From Rhodobium gokarnense (GTDB lineage: Bacteria; Pseudomonadota; Alphaproteobacteria; Rhizobiales; Rhodobiaceae): DNA of 64,000 nucleotides. The stretch spans positions 349,048 through 413,047 of the forward strand of contig NZ_JAOQNS010000005.1 of assembly GCF_025961475.1 (NCBI RefSeq). Direction: 5' to 3'. The position numbers and the translations under genes were made by a program. The stretch's first letter is position 1; each line of letters starts with the position of its first letter. Below are positions 1 through 12,166 of the stretch, one piece after another. The notes under the pieces are model-generated. The model was not told where the DNA came from. It did not search any database and saw only the letters and a program-made list of their open reading frames with translations.

Positions 1-1392
1 TCAGGCCGTCTCGGCAAGCTCGCCGATGAGGCGGGCCCAGGAGCGGATGCCCTTGTGGAAGCTCGTCAGCTCGTATTTCTCGTTCGGCGAGTGGATGCGG
101 TCGTCGTCGAGGCCGAAGCCGATCATCAGCGACTGCATGCCGAGCGTCTTCTGGAAGTCGGTGGCGATCGGGATCGAGCCGCCCATGGCGATGAGCGCTG
201 CCGGCTTCGCCCATTCCTCCTCCAGTGCCTTCTTGCCCTTGGCAAGGAACGGATCGTCGAAGGGGATGGTCACCGCAGCGCCGGAGCCGTGGGCGTGGAA
301 TTCGGCCGAGCAGTCCTCGGGCAGATTCTCCTCGACATATTTGCGGAAGGCGGCGCGGATCGCCTGCGGGTCCTGGTCGCCGACGAGGCGGAACGAGACC
401 TTGGCCGAGGCCTCGGCCGGGATCACCGTCTTGAAGCCATCGCCGGTGTAGCCGCCGGTGATGCCGTTGACCTCGCAGGTCGGCCGCGACCAGATCTGCT
501 CCAGCACGCTGCGATCCTTCTCGCCGGCCGGGACCGACAGGCCGATCTCCTTCAAAAAGGCCGCACCGTCGAAGCCGAGATCGTCCCACATCGCGCTGAT
601 GTCGTCGGGAAGCTCCGGGACACCCTCGTAAAAGCCCGGCAGGGTCACCCGGCCGTTGTCGTCGTGGAGGCCGGCGAGGATTTTCGTGAGCACATGGATC
701 GGGTTGCGGGCGGCCGAGCCGAACATGCCGGAATGGAGGTCCATATTGGCCGCCTTGATCGTCACCTCGTCGCTGGTGAGGCCGCGCAGCATGGTAGAGA
801 TCGCCGGCGTTTCGCGGTCCCACATGGAGGTATCGCAAATGAGCGCGAGGTCGGCCTTCAGTTCCTCCGTGTTCTCGGCAAGGAACGGCGCGACGGACTT
901 GCTGCCGGACTCCTCCTCGCCTTCCAGCATCACGGTGACCGGGATCGGCAGCGATCCGGTCTCCTCGATCCAGGCGCGGGCGGCCTCGACGAAGGTCATG
1001 AGCTGGCCCTTGTCGTCGGCAGAGCCGCGGGCAACGATCATCCGGGAGCCGTCGTCGCGGGCGACGAGCTGCGGTTCGAAGGGATCGGTGTTCCACAGCT
1101 CCACGGGGTCGACCGGCTGGACGTCATAATGGCCGTAGAAGAGGACGTGCGGGCCCTTGGCGCCGTCGTCCTTGCGATGGCCGACGACCATCGGCTTGCC
1201 GATGGTCTTGCGCGGCTCGGCGGCGATGCCGATGGCGCTCAGCTCGGCGGCGCACCAGTCGGCGGCGGCCCGGCAGTCGGCGTCATAGGCCGCATCGGTG
1301 GAGATCGACTTGATCCGGATCAGCTCGAACAGCCGGTCCAGGCTGTCATTGAGATTGGCATCGATGCGGGAAAGAACGGCGTTGAGGGACAT
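1..1392 (-). CDS. M20 family metallopeptidase (dipeptidase)
   Basis: The 463-residue product has the layout of M20 di-zinc dipeptidases of the CNDP/carnosinase-like branch, which hydrolyse dipeptides or acylated amino acids in the cytoplasm. Metal-ligand motifs are visible: FYGHYDVQP around residues 85-93 (His88), SADDKGQ around 124-130 (bridging Asp), EGEEESGS around 157-164 (catalytic Glu and ligand), and a C-terminal RIHSPNE motif. The length is normal for the family and no signal peptide is seen. The stop codon is the first triplet of the window, so the gene is complete. It is followed after about 80 bp upstream by the HerA-like ATPase gene on the same strand, but no functional link is evident. 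Exact substrate cannot be told from sequence. Confidence 0.9.
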   Translation of the reverse strand: MSLNAVLSRIDANLNDSLDRLFELIRIKSISTDAAYDADCRAAADWCAAELSAIGIAAEPRKTIGKPMVVGHRKDDGAKGPHVLFYGHYDVQPVDPVELWNTDPFEPQLVARDDGSRMIVARGSADDKGQLMTFVEAARAWIEETGSLPIPVTVMLEGEEESGSKSVAPFLAENTEELKADLALICDTSMWDRETPAISTMLRGLTSDEVTIKAANMDLHSGMFGSAARNPIHVLTKILAGLHDDNGRVTLPGFYEGVPELPDDISAMWDDLGFDGAAFLKEIGLSVPAGEKDRSVLEQIWSRPTCEVNGITGGYTGDGFKTVIPAEASAKVSFRLVGDQDPQAIRAAFRKYVEENLPEDCSAEFHAHGSGAAVTIPFDDPFLAKGKKALEEEWAKPAALIAMGGSIPIATDFQKTLGMQSLMIGFGLDDDRIHSPNEKYELTSFHKGIRSWARLIGELAETA

Positions 1393-1469
1393 GGAAACGG
1401 GGCTCCGGAATCATGCGGCCGGCGGAAAAGGGCCGGCGCGAGGGAAATAGTGGGCGCCAGGGCGCGGCG

Positions 1470-3020
1470 TCAGAAGCCGCGCTTCAGGCTGCCGAGGATA
1501 CCGCGGAAGATGTCGCGGCCGATCGTGTCCGGCAAGCGGTCGACGCGTTTTCGAAGCGCGTCGGTCACGCCGTCGACGACCGATTTGACGGCCATCTCGG
1601 TCAGGGAGTCGCTGCGCGATGTGCGGCGGGACCGGCTGGAACGGGTGCGCTTTGCCGAGCCGTATTCCCGGCGGATGCGCTCCAGTTCCTTGGCATCCTC
1701 CTCCTCGCGCCGCTGCTCCTCCTCCTGGCGCGCCTTTTCCTCGGCCTTTTTCTGCAGGACCTCATAGGCCGAGTTGCGGTCGATGGCCTCGTCGTAGCGG
1801 CCAAGGAGCGGGCTCCTTGCGATCAGCTCTTCGCGCTCGGCGTCGGTGAGCGGTCCGAGCCGGGAGGACGGCGGGCGGATCAGCGTCTGCTGGACGACGG
1901 AGGGCACACCCTTTTCCTCAAGCGTCGAGACTAGCGCCTCGCCGACGCCGAGTTCGGTGATGACCCGCTCCGTGTCGAGGTCGGGATTGGGCCGGAAGGT
2001 TTCCGCCGCGGCGCGCACAGCGCGCTGGTCGCGCGGGGTATAGGCGCGAAGGGCGTGCTGGACCCGGTTGCCGAGCTGGCCGAGCACCTCGTCGGGCACG
2101 TCGAGCGGGTTCTGGGTGACGAAAAAGACGCCGACGCCCTTGGAGCGGATCAATCGCACCACCTGCTCGACCTTGTCGAGGAGCGCCTTCGGCGCCTCGT
2201 CGAAGAGCAGGTGCGCCTCGTCGAAGAAGAAGACGAGCTTCGGCTTTGCCGGGTCGCCGACCTCCGGCAGTTCCTCGAACAGCTCCGACAACAGCCAGAG
2301 AAGAAAGGTCGCATAGAGCCGCGGGCTCGCCATCAGCCGGTCGGCCGCAAGCACGTTGATCGTGCCCCGGCCCGTCCCGTCGGTGCGCATGAGGTCGGCG
2401 ATGCTGAGCGCCGGCTCGCCGAAGAAGGCCTCGCCGCCCTGCTCTTCCAGCACCAAGAGCCGGCGCTGGATGGCGCCGAGCGAGGCGGTCGAGACGTGGC
2501 CGTAGCGGACGGAAATCTCCTTGCGGCGCTCGTCGAGATGGGTCAGCAGCGAGCGCAGATCCTTCAGGTCGAGCAGCAGCAGCCGCTCGTCGTCGGCGAG
2601 CGCGAAGGCGATGTTGAGGACGCCCTCCTGCACGTCGGTGAGTTCCAGGAGGCGCGACAGCAGCAGCGGCCCCATCTCCGACACCGTGGTGCGGATCGGA
2701 TGGCCCTTTTCGCCGAAGAGGTCCCAGAACACCGTGGGGAACGCCTCATAGCGATAGTCGGCAAAGCCGATGGTCTCGGCGCGCTTCTTCAGGAAATCCT
2801 TTTCGGTCCCGGCGACCGCGATGCCGGAGAGGTCGCCCTTGATGTCGGCGCAAAACACCGGCACGCCGGCCGCGCAGAACCCTTCGGCGAGGATCTGCAG
2901 GGAAACGGTCTTGCCGGTGCCGGTGGCGCCGGTGACGAGGCCGTGGCGGTTGGCGTATCGAAGCGCGATGTATTCCGGCTTGACGCTGGTTCCGAGATAG
3001 ACCGCGGTGTCGCTGAGCAT
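1470..3020 (-). CDS. HerA-like ATPase, DUF853/YjgR family
   Basis: The 516-residue protein is a P-loop ATPase of the DUF853 (helicase HerA C-terminal-like) family. The Walker A motif GATGTGKT is at residues 31-38 and a Walker B segment [12 protein letters not shown] lies in the middle of the protein. The C-terminal quarter is rich in Glu, Arg and Lys (around EEQRREEED) and probably forms a coiled coil, followed by a basic Ser/Arg stretch. Known relatives such as E. coli YjgR have no firmly established function; related HerA/FtsK ATPases act as motors on DNA. The ATG start at the right edge places the nucleotide site at the very N-terminus as in the family. It stands alone rather than in an obvious operon. 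Confidence 0.88.
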   Translation of the reverse strand: MLSDTAVYLGTSVKPEYIALRYANRHGLVTGATGTGKTVSLQILAEGFCAAGVPVFCADIKGDLSGIAVAGTEKDFLKKRAETIGFADYRYEAFPTVFWDLFGEKGHPIRTTVSEMGPLLLSRLLELTDVQEGVLNIAFALADDERLLLLDLKDLRSLLTHLDERRKEISVRYGHVSTASLGAIQRRLLVLEEQGGEAFFGEPALSIADLMRTDGTGRGTINVLAADRLMASPRLYATFLLWLLSELFEELPEVGDPAKPKLVFFFDEAHLLFDEAPKALLDKVEQVVRLIRSKGVGVFFVTQNPLDVPDEVLGQLGNRVQHALRAYTPRDQRAVRAAAETFRPNPDLDTERVITELGVGEALVSTLEEKGVPSVVQQTLIRPPSSRLGPLTDAEREELIARSPLLGRYDEAIDRNSAYEVLQKKAEEKARQEEEQRREEEDAKELERIRREYGSAKRTRSSRSRRTSRSDSLTEMAVKSVVDGVTDALRKRVDRLPDTIGRDIFRGILGSLKRGF

Positions 3021-3234
3021 TGGCAGGTCTCCGGTGGGGATCGTCCCTTATAGGAGCCCGTTCGCCGGGCGACAACAAAACCGACGATCCCGAAATGGAA
3101 CAAGGAATATGGAAACCGGATTGTATACGTGACTTCAGTAACACGGCACCGCCAAAAACGCGCCGCTGCGCTTGTTTTTGACGGTTTGCTGGTGTCACAG
3201 TGTCGGCCACTCGCCGGACAAGGAGCGCCCGCCA

Positions 3235-3642
3235 ATGGACGAGCTGATCGCTCGCATCGTCGCAAAAGTCGGCATCGACGAGGCAACGGCCCGCCAGGCC
3301 GTCGCCATCATCCTCAGATTCATCGAGAAAGACGGAGACACCGAAAAGGTGGCGCCGCTGATCAACGCCATTCCGGGCTCGCGGGAATTCCTTGCCGACC
3401 AGGCGCCGGAAGAGGAGCAGAAAAGCGGGCTTTTCGGGGGGCTCGGCAACATGCTCGGCGGCCTCGGCGGCGCCATGGGGGCGATGGCCGCGCTGAACCA
3501 GCTCACCAGCGCCGGGCTCGACATCGACCAGGTCAAGGGAACCGCCCACGAGATCGTCGACTTCGCCAAGGAAAAGACCGATCCGCAACAGGTCGACGCG
3601 GCGATCTCGTCGATCCCTGGCCTCAGCCAGATCGCGATTTAA
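3235..3642 (+). CDS. small conserved helical protein, DUF2267-like
   Basis: A 135-residue acidic, helix-rich protein. I chose the ATG at 3235 because AAGGAG lies at 3220-3225 with a 9-base gap; an in-frame extension to 3172 has no ribosome site and unlikely sequence. The N-terminal 55 residues (IVAKVGIDEATARQAVAIIL) resemble the helical repeats of DUF2267-type proteins, followed by a Gly/Met-rich linker (GGLGNMLGGLGGAMGAM) and a short helical C-terminus. No signal peptide or membrane helix is certain. Function is unknown. It precedes the DUF4332 gene on the same strand by about 150 bp, with no proof of cotranscription. Confidence 0.75.
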   Translation: MDELIARIVAKVGIDEATARQAVAIILRFIEKDGDTEKVAPLINAIPGSREFLADQAPEEEQKSGLFGGLGNMLGGLGGAMGAMAALNQLTSAGLDIDQVKGTAHEIVDFAKEKTDPQQVDAAISSIPGLSQIAI

Positions 3643-3795
3643 GGCACGCCGTCCCGGGCCCGCTACCGGCTGTGCGACATGGGCGTGCACGAGAACGAAA
3701 GACATTGAACGGACACAGTCGAACGCAAGACGGTTCGTTCCCGGGGGTCCCGCCGCGGTGGCGGGGTGATACAGCAGCGTGGAGGTAGAAGGTCA

Positions 3796-4206
3796 ATGTC
3801 GTCCTATCCAATTCTGGATATTGAGGGAATCGGTCCGAAATACGCTGAGAAGCTGAAGGCGGTGGGCATCCGCACCACCGGCAAGCTGCTCGATCGCGCC
3901 AAGGATCCGAAAGGCCGCAAGCAGCTCGCCGAGGACAGCGGCATCGACGAGACCCTGATCCTGAAATGGGCCAACATGGCCGACCTCATGCGCATCAAGG
4001 GCGTTGCGGAAGAATATTCCGAACTCCTGGAAGCGGCCGGCGTCGACACGGTGAAGGAACTGAAGCACCGCAACGCCGCCAACCTCACCGCCAAGATGGC
4101 CGAGGTGAATGCAACGAAGAAGCTCGTGCGCCTGCTGCCGAGCGAAAAGAACGTCACCAAATGGATCGAGGAAGCAAAGACCCTCGATCCGATGATGACG
4201 TACTGA
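3796..4206 (+). CDS. DUF4332 helix-hairpin-helix protein
   Basis: The 136-residue product contains tandem helix-hairpin-helix-like units typical of DUF4332: IEGIGPKYAEKLKAVGI near the N-terminus and IKGVAEEYSELLEAAGV in the middle. Such motifs usually mediate non-specific DNA or protein contacts; the biochemical role of this family is unknown. The ATG at 3796 is preceded by GGAGG at 3781-3785 with a suitable gap, so it is preferred over an in-frame codon at 3766. A rho-independent terminator candidate lies about 110 bp downstream (4315-4340), which fits a monocistronic gene. Confidence 0.85.
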   Translation: MSSYPILDIEGIGPKYAEKLKAVGIRTTGKLLDRAKDPKGRKQLAEDSGIDETLILKWANMADLMRIKGVAEEYSELLEAAGVDTVKELKHRNAANLTAKMAEVNATKKLVRLLPSEKNVTKWIEEAKTLDPMMTY

Positions 4207-4314
4207 ACCGTCTCATTTCCGACAGCGACCGGCTGATTGGGCGGGGACTGCGCCGCGGTCCCCCCTGCCGGTGTGCGGCCGCCTTGCGCGTGCGCTCCCG
4301 GCCGGACCTGTGGC

Positions 4315-4340
4315 CGGCGCTATCCGGCGCCGATTTTTTT
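4315..4340 (+). terminator. rho-independent terminator after the DUF4332 gene
   Basis: A 6-bp perfect GC stem (CGGCGC at 4315-4320 with GCGCCG at 4327-4332) with a 6-base loop is followed by A and seven T residues (4334-4340). Orientation fits transcripts from the plus-strand gene ending at 4206. The convergent LuxR-type gene ends at 4475. Confidence 0.65.
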
Positions 4341-4474
4341 GCCGATTCCCGCCTGGAGCGAGGCCGAGTCGGCCTCCCGCATACGGCGTCTACAACCAAA
4401 AGTATGCATAATTGACCCATGGGGGCGGTAATCATCGCCGCACCCGATGTCGCGTGGCATGTCCGCAGGACGGA

Positions 4475-5230
4475 CTAGCTGTACTGGAAGCCGGTTCTCG
4501 GAGGCGTCTTGACCAGCGACGCGGCGAGCGAAATCTGGCCGTAGCGGATCGCCTCGACCACGGTCTGGGTCTTGTTGCGGGCGTCCAGCTTGCCGGACGC
4601 ATTCTGCAGGTGGGCATGCACCGTGCGGTGCGAGATCTGCAGCATCTCGGCGATCTCGCTGGCGGTCTTGCCGAAGGCGGTCAGCTCCACCACGCGCCGT
4701 TCCCGCGGCGACAGGCCGCCGGCCCGCTCCGCCATCATTTCGTCCATGCCCAGAAGCCGGCTAAAGGCGGCCATCGCCAGGTCGTTCACGGCGCCAAGTT
4801 CCGGACCGCCCGGACGGTGGTCGAGACCGCCCACGATGAGGACTCCCTGATAGGGATTATGGGACTGGAAAGGAACAACGATTACAGCACCTTCGGGAGA
4901 TTCCGCCTGACAGAAGCGGCTCCCTTTCAGCTCCTCGTAACAGGCAAGCTCGGGGGCGATGACGAAGGGCCAGTGGGCGATCAGCGCCAGCTCCAGTGCC
5001 GGGTCGTCCGGGCGCACCTGGGGAAGCGGCATCGCCGGCTCGGTAAGGCCGGGCCAATCGGAATAAAGGATCAGCATTTCCAGGGTTCGCCCGGGCATCG
5101 GCAGCCCGGTCAGGAACATCCGCGATCCTCCAAGCGCGCGGACCGCATCGCCCAAGGCATCGAACACGGTGGCTGGATCGGTCGCGTCACGGATGGACGC
5201 CACCCGATGGTTGATATCGTCCAGTGTCAT
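4475..5230 (-). CDS. LuxR family transcriptional regulator
   Basis: A 251-residue regulator. The C-terminal ~60 residues form a clear LuxR/FixJ-type helix-turn-helix (LSPRERRVVEL, then ASEIAEMLQISHRTVHAHL). The N-terminal ~170 residues have the general pattern of an autoinducer-binding-like sensor domain and no receiver-domain Asp signature, so it is more like a LuxR solo than a response regulator. No luxI-type synthase is in the window. The ATG at 5230 is chosen over an upstream TTG (5278) because the extension is Cys/Arg-rich and uncharacteristic; the ribosome site is weak for both. It is transcribed divergently from the methylmalonyl-CoA mutase operon across a 302-bp gap, which makes regulation of that operon possible but unproven. 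Confidence 0.85.
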   Translation of the reverse strand: MTLDDINHRVASIRDATDPATVFDALGDAVRALGGSRMFLTGLPMPGRTLEMLILYSDWPGLTEPAMPLPQVRPDDPALELALIAHWPFVIAPELACYEELKGSRFCQAESPEGAVIVVPFQSHNPYQGVLIVGGLDHRPGGPELGAVNDLAMAAFSRLLGMDEMMAERAGGLSPRERRVVELTAFGKTASEIAEMLQISHRTVHAHLQNASGKLDARNKTQTVVEAIRYGQISLAASLVKTPPRTGFQYS

Positions 5231-5532
5231 TTTTAGCCGGCACACTTCCTTGCAGAAGCGGCCCCTTTTCGCCGGCAAGTTGCTTCAATATCGACATTCT
5301 GTCAGTCAGATTGCGTATATGCCACTTCCTCAAAGTTGATAGTCATTGAAAAATGGCAAAAAAAGCGACCGAGCCGGAACGTGGTTTGCGGATCGTAACG
5401 TTGCCCGCCCGCCTTTTGCCTAACTTGCGGGGTCTTGCCGCTTCTCCTAAGAACTTCGCAAGGCCGAACCGCGCCGTCCGTTGGAGTTGAGAGCCCCGTT
5501 TGACGGGGGCCGCTGAGAAGGAATTGGTTTCC
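5231..5532. promoter_or_regulatory. divergent promoter region between LuxR-type gene and mutA
   Basis: This 302-bp gap separates the divergent start codons of the LuxR-type regulator and the mutase small subunit. It includes an AT-richer stretch around 5290-5360, where promoters for both directions would fit. I found no convincing long palindrome or riboswitch-like fold. A good ribosome site (GAGAAGGAA at 5514-5522) precedes the mutA ATG. Confidence 0.4.
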
Positions 5533-7413
5533 ATGACCTCATTCGCGCCCGACCTGTTCCAGCCGACCGCAGACCTCAGCGAGGAGGCATGGCGGGCCGC
5601 GGTCGAAAAGGCGCTGAAGGGCGCCTCGCCGGACCGGCTTTCCTCAAGGACCGAGGACGGCATCGCCATCGATCCGCTCTACCGGCGTATTGCCGACGGC
5701 ACCGCACAGGCGGCCCGGCCGGCCGGCGCCCGCTGGAAGGTCATGCAGCGCATCGACCACCCCGATGCGGCCGACGCCAACGGCCTGGCGCTGGCCGATC
5801 TCGCCGGTGGCGCCGACGCCCTGGAACTGGTCGCGGCAGGAAGCCCCAACGCCTATGGCTACGGGCTCACCGCCCTTGGCGCCGACGACCTCGCCGCCGT
5901 CTTCAAGGACGTCTACCTGCACGGCATCCGCCTGAAGCTCTCGCCCGGCCCGCACGGCGCGCGGCTGGCCCCGGCGATGGCCGAGGCGGCGGCAAAGCTC
6001 GGTGTCGCACCGGGCGAACTCGACGTCGATTTCGGCCTCGATCCGGTCGGCGCCCTTGCCGTCAGCGGCGGCTTGCCGGAGCCGTGGGACGCCCTGCAGA
6101 CCCATACGGCCAACACCATTTCCAGGCTGCGCGAGGCGGGCTTCGCGGGCCCGTTCCTTACTGCCGACGGGCGGCCCTATCACAACGCCGGCGCCACCGA
6201 GGCCCTTGAGCTTGCCGCGGTCATCGCCACCGGCGTTGCCTATCTGAAGATGCTGGAGGCCTCCGGCGTCGACCTTGCCGATGCCGCCGGCGAGATCGGC
6301 TTCACGGTTGCCGTCGACGCCGACCAGTTCCTCGGCATCGCCAAGCTGCGCGCCCTGAGGGCGCTCTGGCGGAGTGTGACGACGGCCTGCGGCCTCGATG
6401 CGGTGCCGATGCGGGTCCATGCCGAGACCTCCTGGCGGATGATGACGGAACGCGATCCCTGGGTGAACATGCTGCGCTCCACCGTTGCCACCTTTGCCGC
6501 CGGCGTCGGCGGCGCCGACAGCGTCACGGTGCTGCCCTTCACCGCGACCCTCGGCCTTGCCGACGGCTTTGCCCGCCGGGTGGCGCGCAACACCCAGAAC
6601 GTGCTCCTCGACGAATCCAACCTCTACAAGGTGACGGACCCGGGCGCCGGCTCCGGCTATGTGGAGACGCTGACGGCCGAACTCGCGACGAAGGCCTGGG
6701 CGCTGTTCCAGGAGATCGAGGCGGCCGGCGGCATCGTCGCAGCGCTGACGGCCGGCCTGCCGCAGAAGCAGGTCCGGGAGGCGAATTCGCTGCGCCAAAA
6801 GGCGATCGAGAGCCGCAAGCGGCCGATCACCGGCACCAGCGAATTCCCCAACGTGTCGGAAAAGAAGGTCAGGGTGCTGGCGGTGCCGGCCCGGCCGCTG
6901 CCCGTCTCCGGCGAGGATTCCGCGCTGAAGATCGAGGCGCTGAAGCCGATGCGGCTGGCCGAACCGTTCGAGGCGCTGCGCGACCGCGGCGACGCCATCG
7001 AAGCAAAGACCGGGTCGCGGCCGAAGGTGTTCCTCGCCAATCTCGGCAAGATCGCCGACTTCACGACGCGCTCGAGCTGGGTGAAGAACGTCTTTGAGGC
7101 AGGCGGTTTTGAGACCACCGTCAATGACGGCTTCGACGACCCGGCCGATATCGAGACCGCGTTCAAGGAGAGCGGCGCGGCGATCGCCTGCATCGCCTCC
7201 TCCGACGAGCTCTATGCCGAACTCGGGCCCGCCGCGGCCGACGCGCTGAAGTTTGCCGGCGCCACGCGGGTCTGCCTTGCCGGCAAGGCGAAAGGCATGG
7301 AAGATGCGCTGACCAATGCCGGCATCGACAGCTTCGTCTATGCCGGCTCAGATATCGTTCAGGAGCTTGAGGACGCCTACCGGGCGTTCGATGCGAAAGG
7401 CACGGCGCAATGA
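5533..7413 (+). CDS. mutA: methylmalonyl-CoA mutase, small (beta) subunit
   Basis: The 626-residue product is the non-catalytic small subunit of the heterodimeric adenosylcobalamin-dependent methylmalonyl-CoA mutase, which interconverts (R)-methylmalonyl-CoA and succinyl-CoA. It shows the mutase TIM-barrel region (HAETSWRMMTERDPWVNM around residue 300; RVARNTQNVLLDESNL) and a C-terminal flavodoxin-like domain that lacks the cobalamin-ligand DxHxxG motif seen in the partner subunit, as expected for MutA. ATG 5533 has GAGAAGGAA upstream. Its stop overlaps the next gene by ATGA (7410-7413), so mutA, the GFA gene and mutB form one operon for propionyl-CoA or ethylmalonyl-CoA metabolism. Confidence 0.93.
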   Translation: MTSFAPDLFQPTADLSEEAWRAAVEKALKGASPDRLSSRTEDGIAIDPLYRRIADGTAQAARPAGARWKVMQRIDHPDAADANGLALADLAGGADALELVAAGSPNAYGYGLTALGADDLAAVFKDVYLHGIRLKLSPGPHGARLAPAMAEAAAKLGVAPGELDVDFGLDPVGALAVSGGLPEPWDALQTHTANTISRLREAGFAGPFLTADGRPYHNAGATEALELAAVIATGVAYLKMLEASGVDLADAAGEIGFTVAVDADQFLGIAKLRALRALWRSVTTACGLDAVPMRVHAETSWRMMTERDPWVNMLRSTVATFAAGVGGADSVTVLPFTATLGLADGFARRVARNTQNVLLDESNLYKVTDPGAGSGYVETLTAELATKAWALFQEIEAAGGIVAALTAGLPQKQVREANSLRQKAIESRKRPITGTSEFPNVSEKKVRVLAVPARPLPVSGEDSALKIEALKPMRLAEPFEALRDRGDAIEAKTGSRPKVFLANLGKIADFTTRSSWVKNVFEAGGFETTVNDGFDDPADIETAFKESGAAIACIASSDELYAELGPAAADALKFAGATRVCLAGKAKGMEDALTNAGIDSFVYAGSDIVQELEDAYRAFDAKGTAQ

Positions 7414-7909
7414 GCGAGGACAGGACCCCGGTGCTGACCGGCGGCTGCCAGTGCGGCGCGGTCCGCTATGCGCTCTACGCGCCGCCCGAGGACGTGCATA
7501 TCTGCCATTGCCGGATGTGCCAGAAGGCGGTCGGCGGGCCGTTCGCACCGCTGGCGCCTGTCCGAAAGGGCGACTTCCAGTGGACCCGCGGCTCGCCCGG
7601 CGCGTTCCGCTCCTCGACCATCGCGGAGCGCCATTTCTGCCGCGACTGCGGCACGCCGCTGACCTTCCACTACGTCAACAGCGACTGGATCGACGTCACC
7701 ATCGGCAGCCTCGACGCACCTGAAGAGGCGCCGCCTGCAAACCAGTACGGCATCGAGGGCCGGCTTTCCTGGTTCGCCGGCCTTCACGCCCTGCCCGGCG
7801 AGGAGACGTCCCTTCCGGCCGCCCAGAAGCGCCGGATCGCCTCGTTCCAGCACCCCGACCACGACACCCCACCGGACTGGAGACCGCCGCAAACGGCGAC
7901 AGAAATGCC

Positions 7910-7913
<4 letters not shown>
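7410..7913 (+). CDS. GFA/CENP-V family zinc protein
   Basis: A 167-residue protein of the GFA (glutathione-dependent formaldehyde-activating enzyme, CENP-V/GFA fold) family. Zinc-ligand cysteines are arranged as expected: [10 protein letters not shown] near residue 13, [12 protein letters not shown] around 36-44, and [10 protein letters not shown] around 77-86. Most such family members are of unknown activity; true formaldehyde activation by glutathione has been questioned even for the founding member. The gene is wedged between mutA and mutB, overlapping both by four bases, which is unusual because the two mutase subunits are normally adjacent. Translational coupling to both subunits is therefore likely. 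A role in mutase maintenance or acyl-CoA metabolism is only inference. Confidence 0.88.
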
Positions 7914-10069
<2,156 letters not shown>

Positions 10070-10103
10070 GCCCTTCCCGCGCCGTCCGACCGACCCGACC
10101 CGG

Positions 10104-10135
10104 AATACCGGCGCTGCCCGCGCGGCACCGGTATT
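10104..10135 (+). repeat. inverted repeat downstream of mutB
   Basis: AATACCGG (10104-10111) is matched by CCGGTATT (10128-10135), with a smaller TGCC/GGCA pair inside. It could be a transcription-termination or mRNA-stabilising hairpin at the end of the mut operon, but there is no adjacent T-tract. Confidence 0.4.
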
Positions 10136-10348
10136 ACGGCGCTATTGCAGAGTCCTTTTTAGCATTGGGCCGCCGGGGAAAGCGCGCCCGATGGCATTTC
10201 CGCGAACAGAACGATCGCTCCACTCGGAAAAGTAAGCGCTCGGGCGCGAATTCAACGCGCGGACACACCAAACCTTAATCTTCATCGGCGACGATCCCGC
10301 GAAAGACTACAGACCCAATCAAGTTAGTCATGGGAAGGTGCGTACCTG

Positions 10349-11833
10349 ATGCTGAAGCTGCTGAAACAGCGGATCCCCGACACCCCTGCGCCCGAGGCGG
10401 CCGACGAGATGGAGGCCGCCGAGGCGGTTGCCGCGCTGGCCGAGACCGATGCGGTCAACGAGATGCGCAAGGCGCTGTCGGAGATCGCCCGGGACCTCGG
10501 CGCGCTCGGCCTTACCATTGCCGATGCCACCGGCGTCGTGGAAGACAGCAGCTCATCGGCGCACCAGCTCGCCGACACCTTCGACGAGCTTTCGGCCGCC
10601 TCCAGCGAGGTGCGCGCCACCAACGAATCCATCTCGCAGTCCTGCGGCGAAACGGTCTCGGCGACGGCAACCGCCGGCGAGGCCGTCCGCGGCTCGCGCC
10701 AGACGCTTGAGACGGCGCTGTCGCGGATCGAGGGCCTGATCGGCGCCGTCGGCAACATCAACGAACAGCTCCAGGGCCTGCAGTCGGCGCTCGGCAGCGT
10801 GCGCGAGGTGGCCGACGCCATCGACGCCATCGCCCGCCAGACCAACCTCCTTGCCCTCAACGCCACCATCGAGGCCGCGCGCGCCGGAGAGGCCGGCAAG
10901 GGCTTTGCCGTCGTCGCCTCGGAGGTCAAGGCGCTCGCCGGTGAGACCAGTTCGGCGACCGAGCAGATCGCCTCGACCCTTTCGGAACTCGACAGCGAGG
11001 CCGACAAGCTCGTGCTGCTCGGCAACCAGGCGATCGAATATACCGGCGAGGTCAATGAGAGCGCAGGGTCGCTCGACGCCTCCATGGCCGAGATCGAGCG
11101 GTCCATCGAGGAGATCGAGGTCTCGTCGCGGGCGATCGAGGAAAGCGTTGCCGGCAACGAGGAGCGGCTCTCCCATTTCGGCGAGCGGATCGATGCCATG
11201 CATGCCGCGCTCGATGCCAATGTCTCGCAGCTCGGCACCTGCGCCGGCGAGATGTTCGGCGCGCTCTATTCCACCGACAAGATGGTCGGCCTCGCCGCCA
11301 CCAGCGGCATCGAGACCGGCGACACCAAGTTCGTGAAGATCATCCTGGAGATGGCCGACGAGGTCACCCGCCGCTTCGAGGAGGCGATCGTGGGCGGCCA
11401 GATCCGCGAGGCCGAGCTCTTCGACTATTCCTACGAGCCGATCCCGGGCACCGACCCTCAGCAGGTGATGGCGAAGTTCACCCCCCTCACCGACCGGCTC
11501 CTGCCGGACCTGCAGGAAGCCATCCTGGAGCGGGACAAGAACATCGTCTTTTGCGCCGCCATCGACATCAACGGCTACCTGCCGACCCACAACAAGAAGT
11601 TCTCAAAGCCCCAGGGCGACGACCCCGTCTGGAACGCCGCCAACTGCCGCAACCGCCGCATCTTCAACGACCGGGTGGGCCTTGCCGCCGGCCAGAACAC
11701 CAAGAAATTCCTCCTCCAGACCTACCGCCGCGACATGGGCGGCGGCAAGTTCGTGCTGATGAAGGATATCTCCGCGCCGGTGCACATCGCCGGCCGGCAC
11801 TGGGGCGGCGTGCGGATGGGGTATAAGGCTTAA
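10349..11833 (+). CDS. soluble methyl-accepting chemotaxis protein
   Basis: The 494-residue protein carries a methyl-accepting signalling domain at the N-terminal side, with the conserved hairpin tip [20 protein letters not shown] at residues 161-180 followed by [15 protein letters not shown]. No transmembrane segment is visible, so the receptor is probably cytoplasmic. The last ~130 residues form a separate sensory region (around [13 protein letters not shown] and [15 protein letters not shown]), resembling the Cache-like C-terminal domain found in other soluble receptors. Thus the usual order (sensor then signalling) is inverted. No che gene is nearby. Ligand is unknown. Confidence 0.88.
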   Translation: MLKLLKQRIPDTPAPEAADEMEAAEAVAALAETDAVNEMRKALSEIARDLGALGLTIADATGVVEDSSSSAHQLADTFDELSAASSEVRATNESISQSCGETVSATATAGEAVRGSRQTLETALSRIEGLIGAVGNINEQLQGLQSALGSVREVADAIDAIARQTNLLALNATIEAARAGEAGKGFAVVASEVKALAGETSSATEQIASTLSELDSEADKLVLLGNQAIEYTGEVNESAGSLDASMAEIERSIEEIEVSSRAIEESVAGNEERLSHFGERIDAMHAALDANVSQLGTCAGEMFGALYSTDKMVGLAATSGIETGDTKFVKIILEMADEVTRRFEEAIVGGQIREAELFDYSYEPIPGTDPQQVMAKFTPLTDRLLPDLQEAILERDKNIVFCAAIDINGYLPTHNKKFSKPQGDDPVWNAANCRNRRIFNDRVGLAAGQNTKKFLLQTYRRDMGGGKFVLMKDISAPVHIAGRHWGGVRMGYKA

Positions 11834-12166
11834 GGGTTCGTTGCCGCGGCCCCATCCCATGCGGCGGGCGGCATCATGAATTACCTTAGTTCTTGGCCGC
11901 GGTCGTCTCCGCTCCTAAGGCTTGTTCCTAGACCACACTGCACTGGAGTGGGGAAGCAACGGCGCGATCGATGACGAGATCTGAAACGGGTAGACGGGAT
12001 GTACTGCGACACCCAATCCCGGTCAAAAACCCGAACAGAAACGAATACTACTATCTCCGAACCCCGACATCTTCTGCCGAATCTCGGGCCAAGGCTCTAT
12101 GAAAGGAACTAGAATTCGTATATCGGTTGTTATCTTCACATCTCTCTATCTTTAGGGGTATCCGCC
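11834..12166. other. 333-bp gap at left edge of AT-rich island
   Basis: No gene is supported here. Base composition falls from GC-rich to AT-rich towards the right, marking the left border of the island that follows. Apart from a plausible ribosome site (AGGGG just before 12167) I see no clear repeat, att site or tRNA fragment. Confidence 0.5.

Noticed and set aside
4243..4263. GGGGAC/GTCCCC hairpin downstream of the DUF4332 gene
   Set aside because: It has no T-tract; the stem-T7 element at 4315-4340 is a better terminator.
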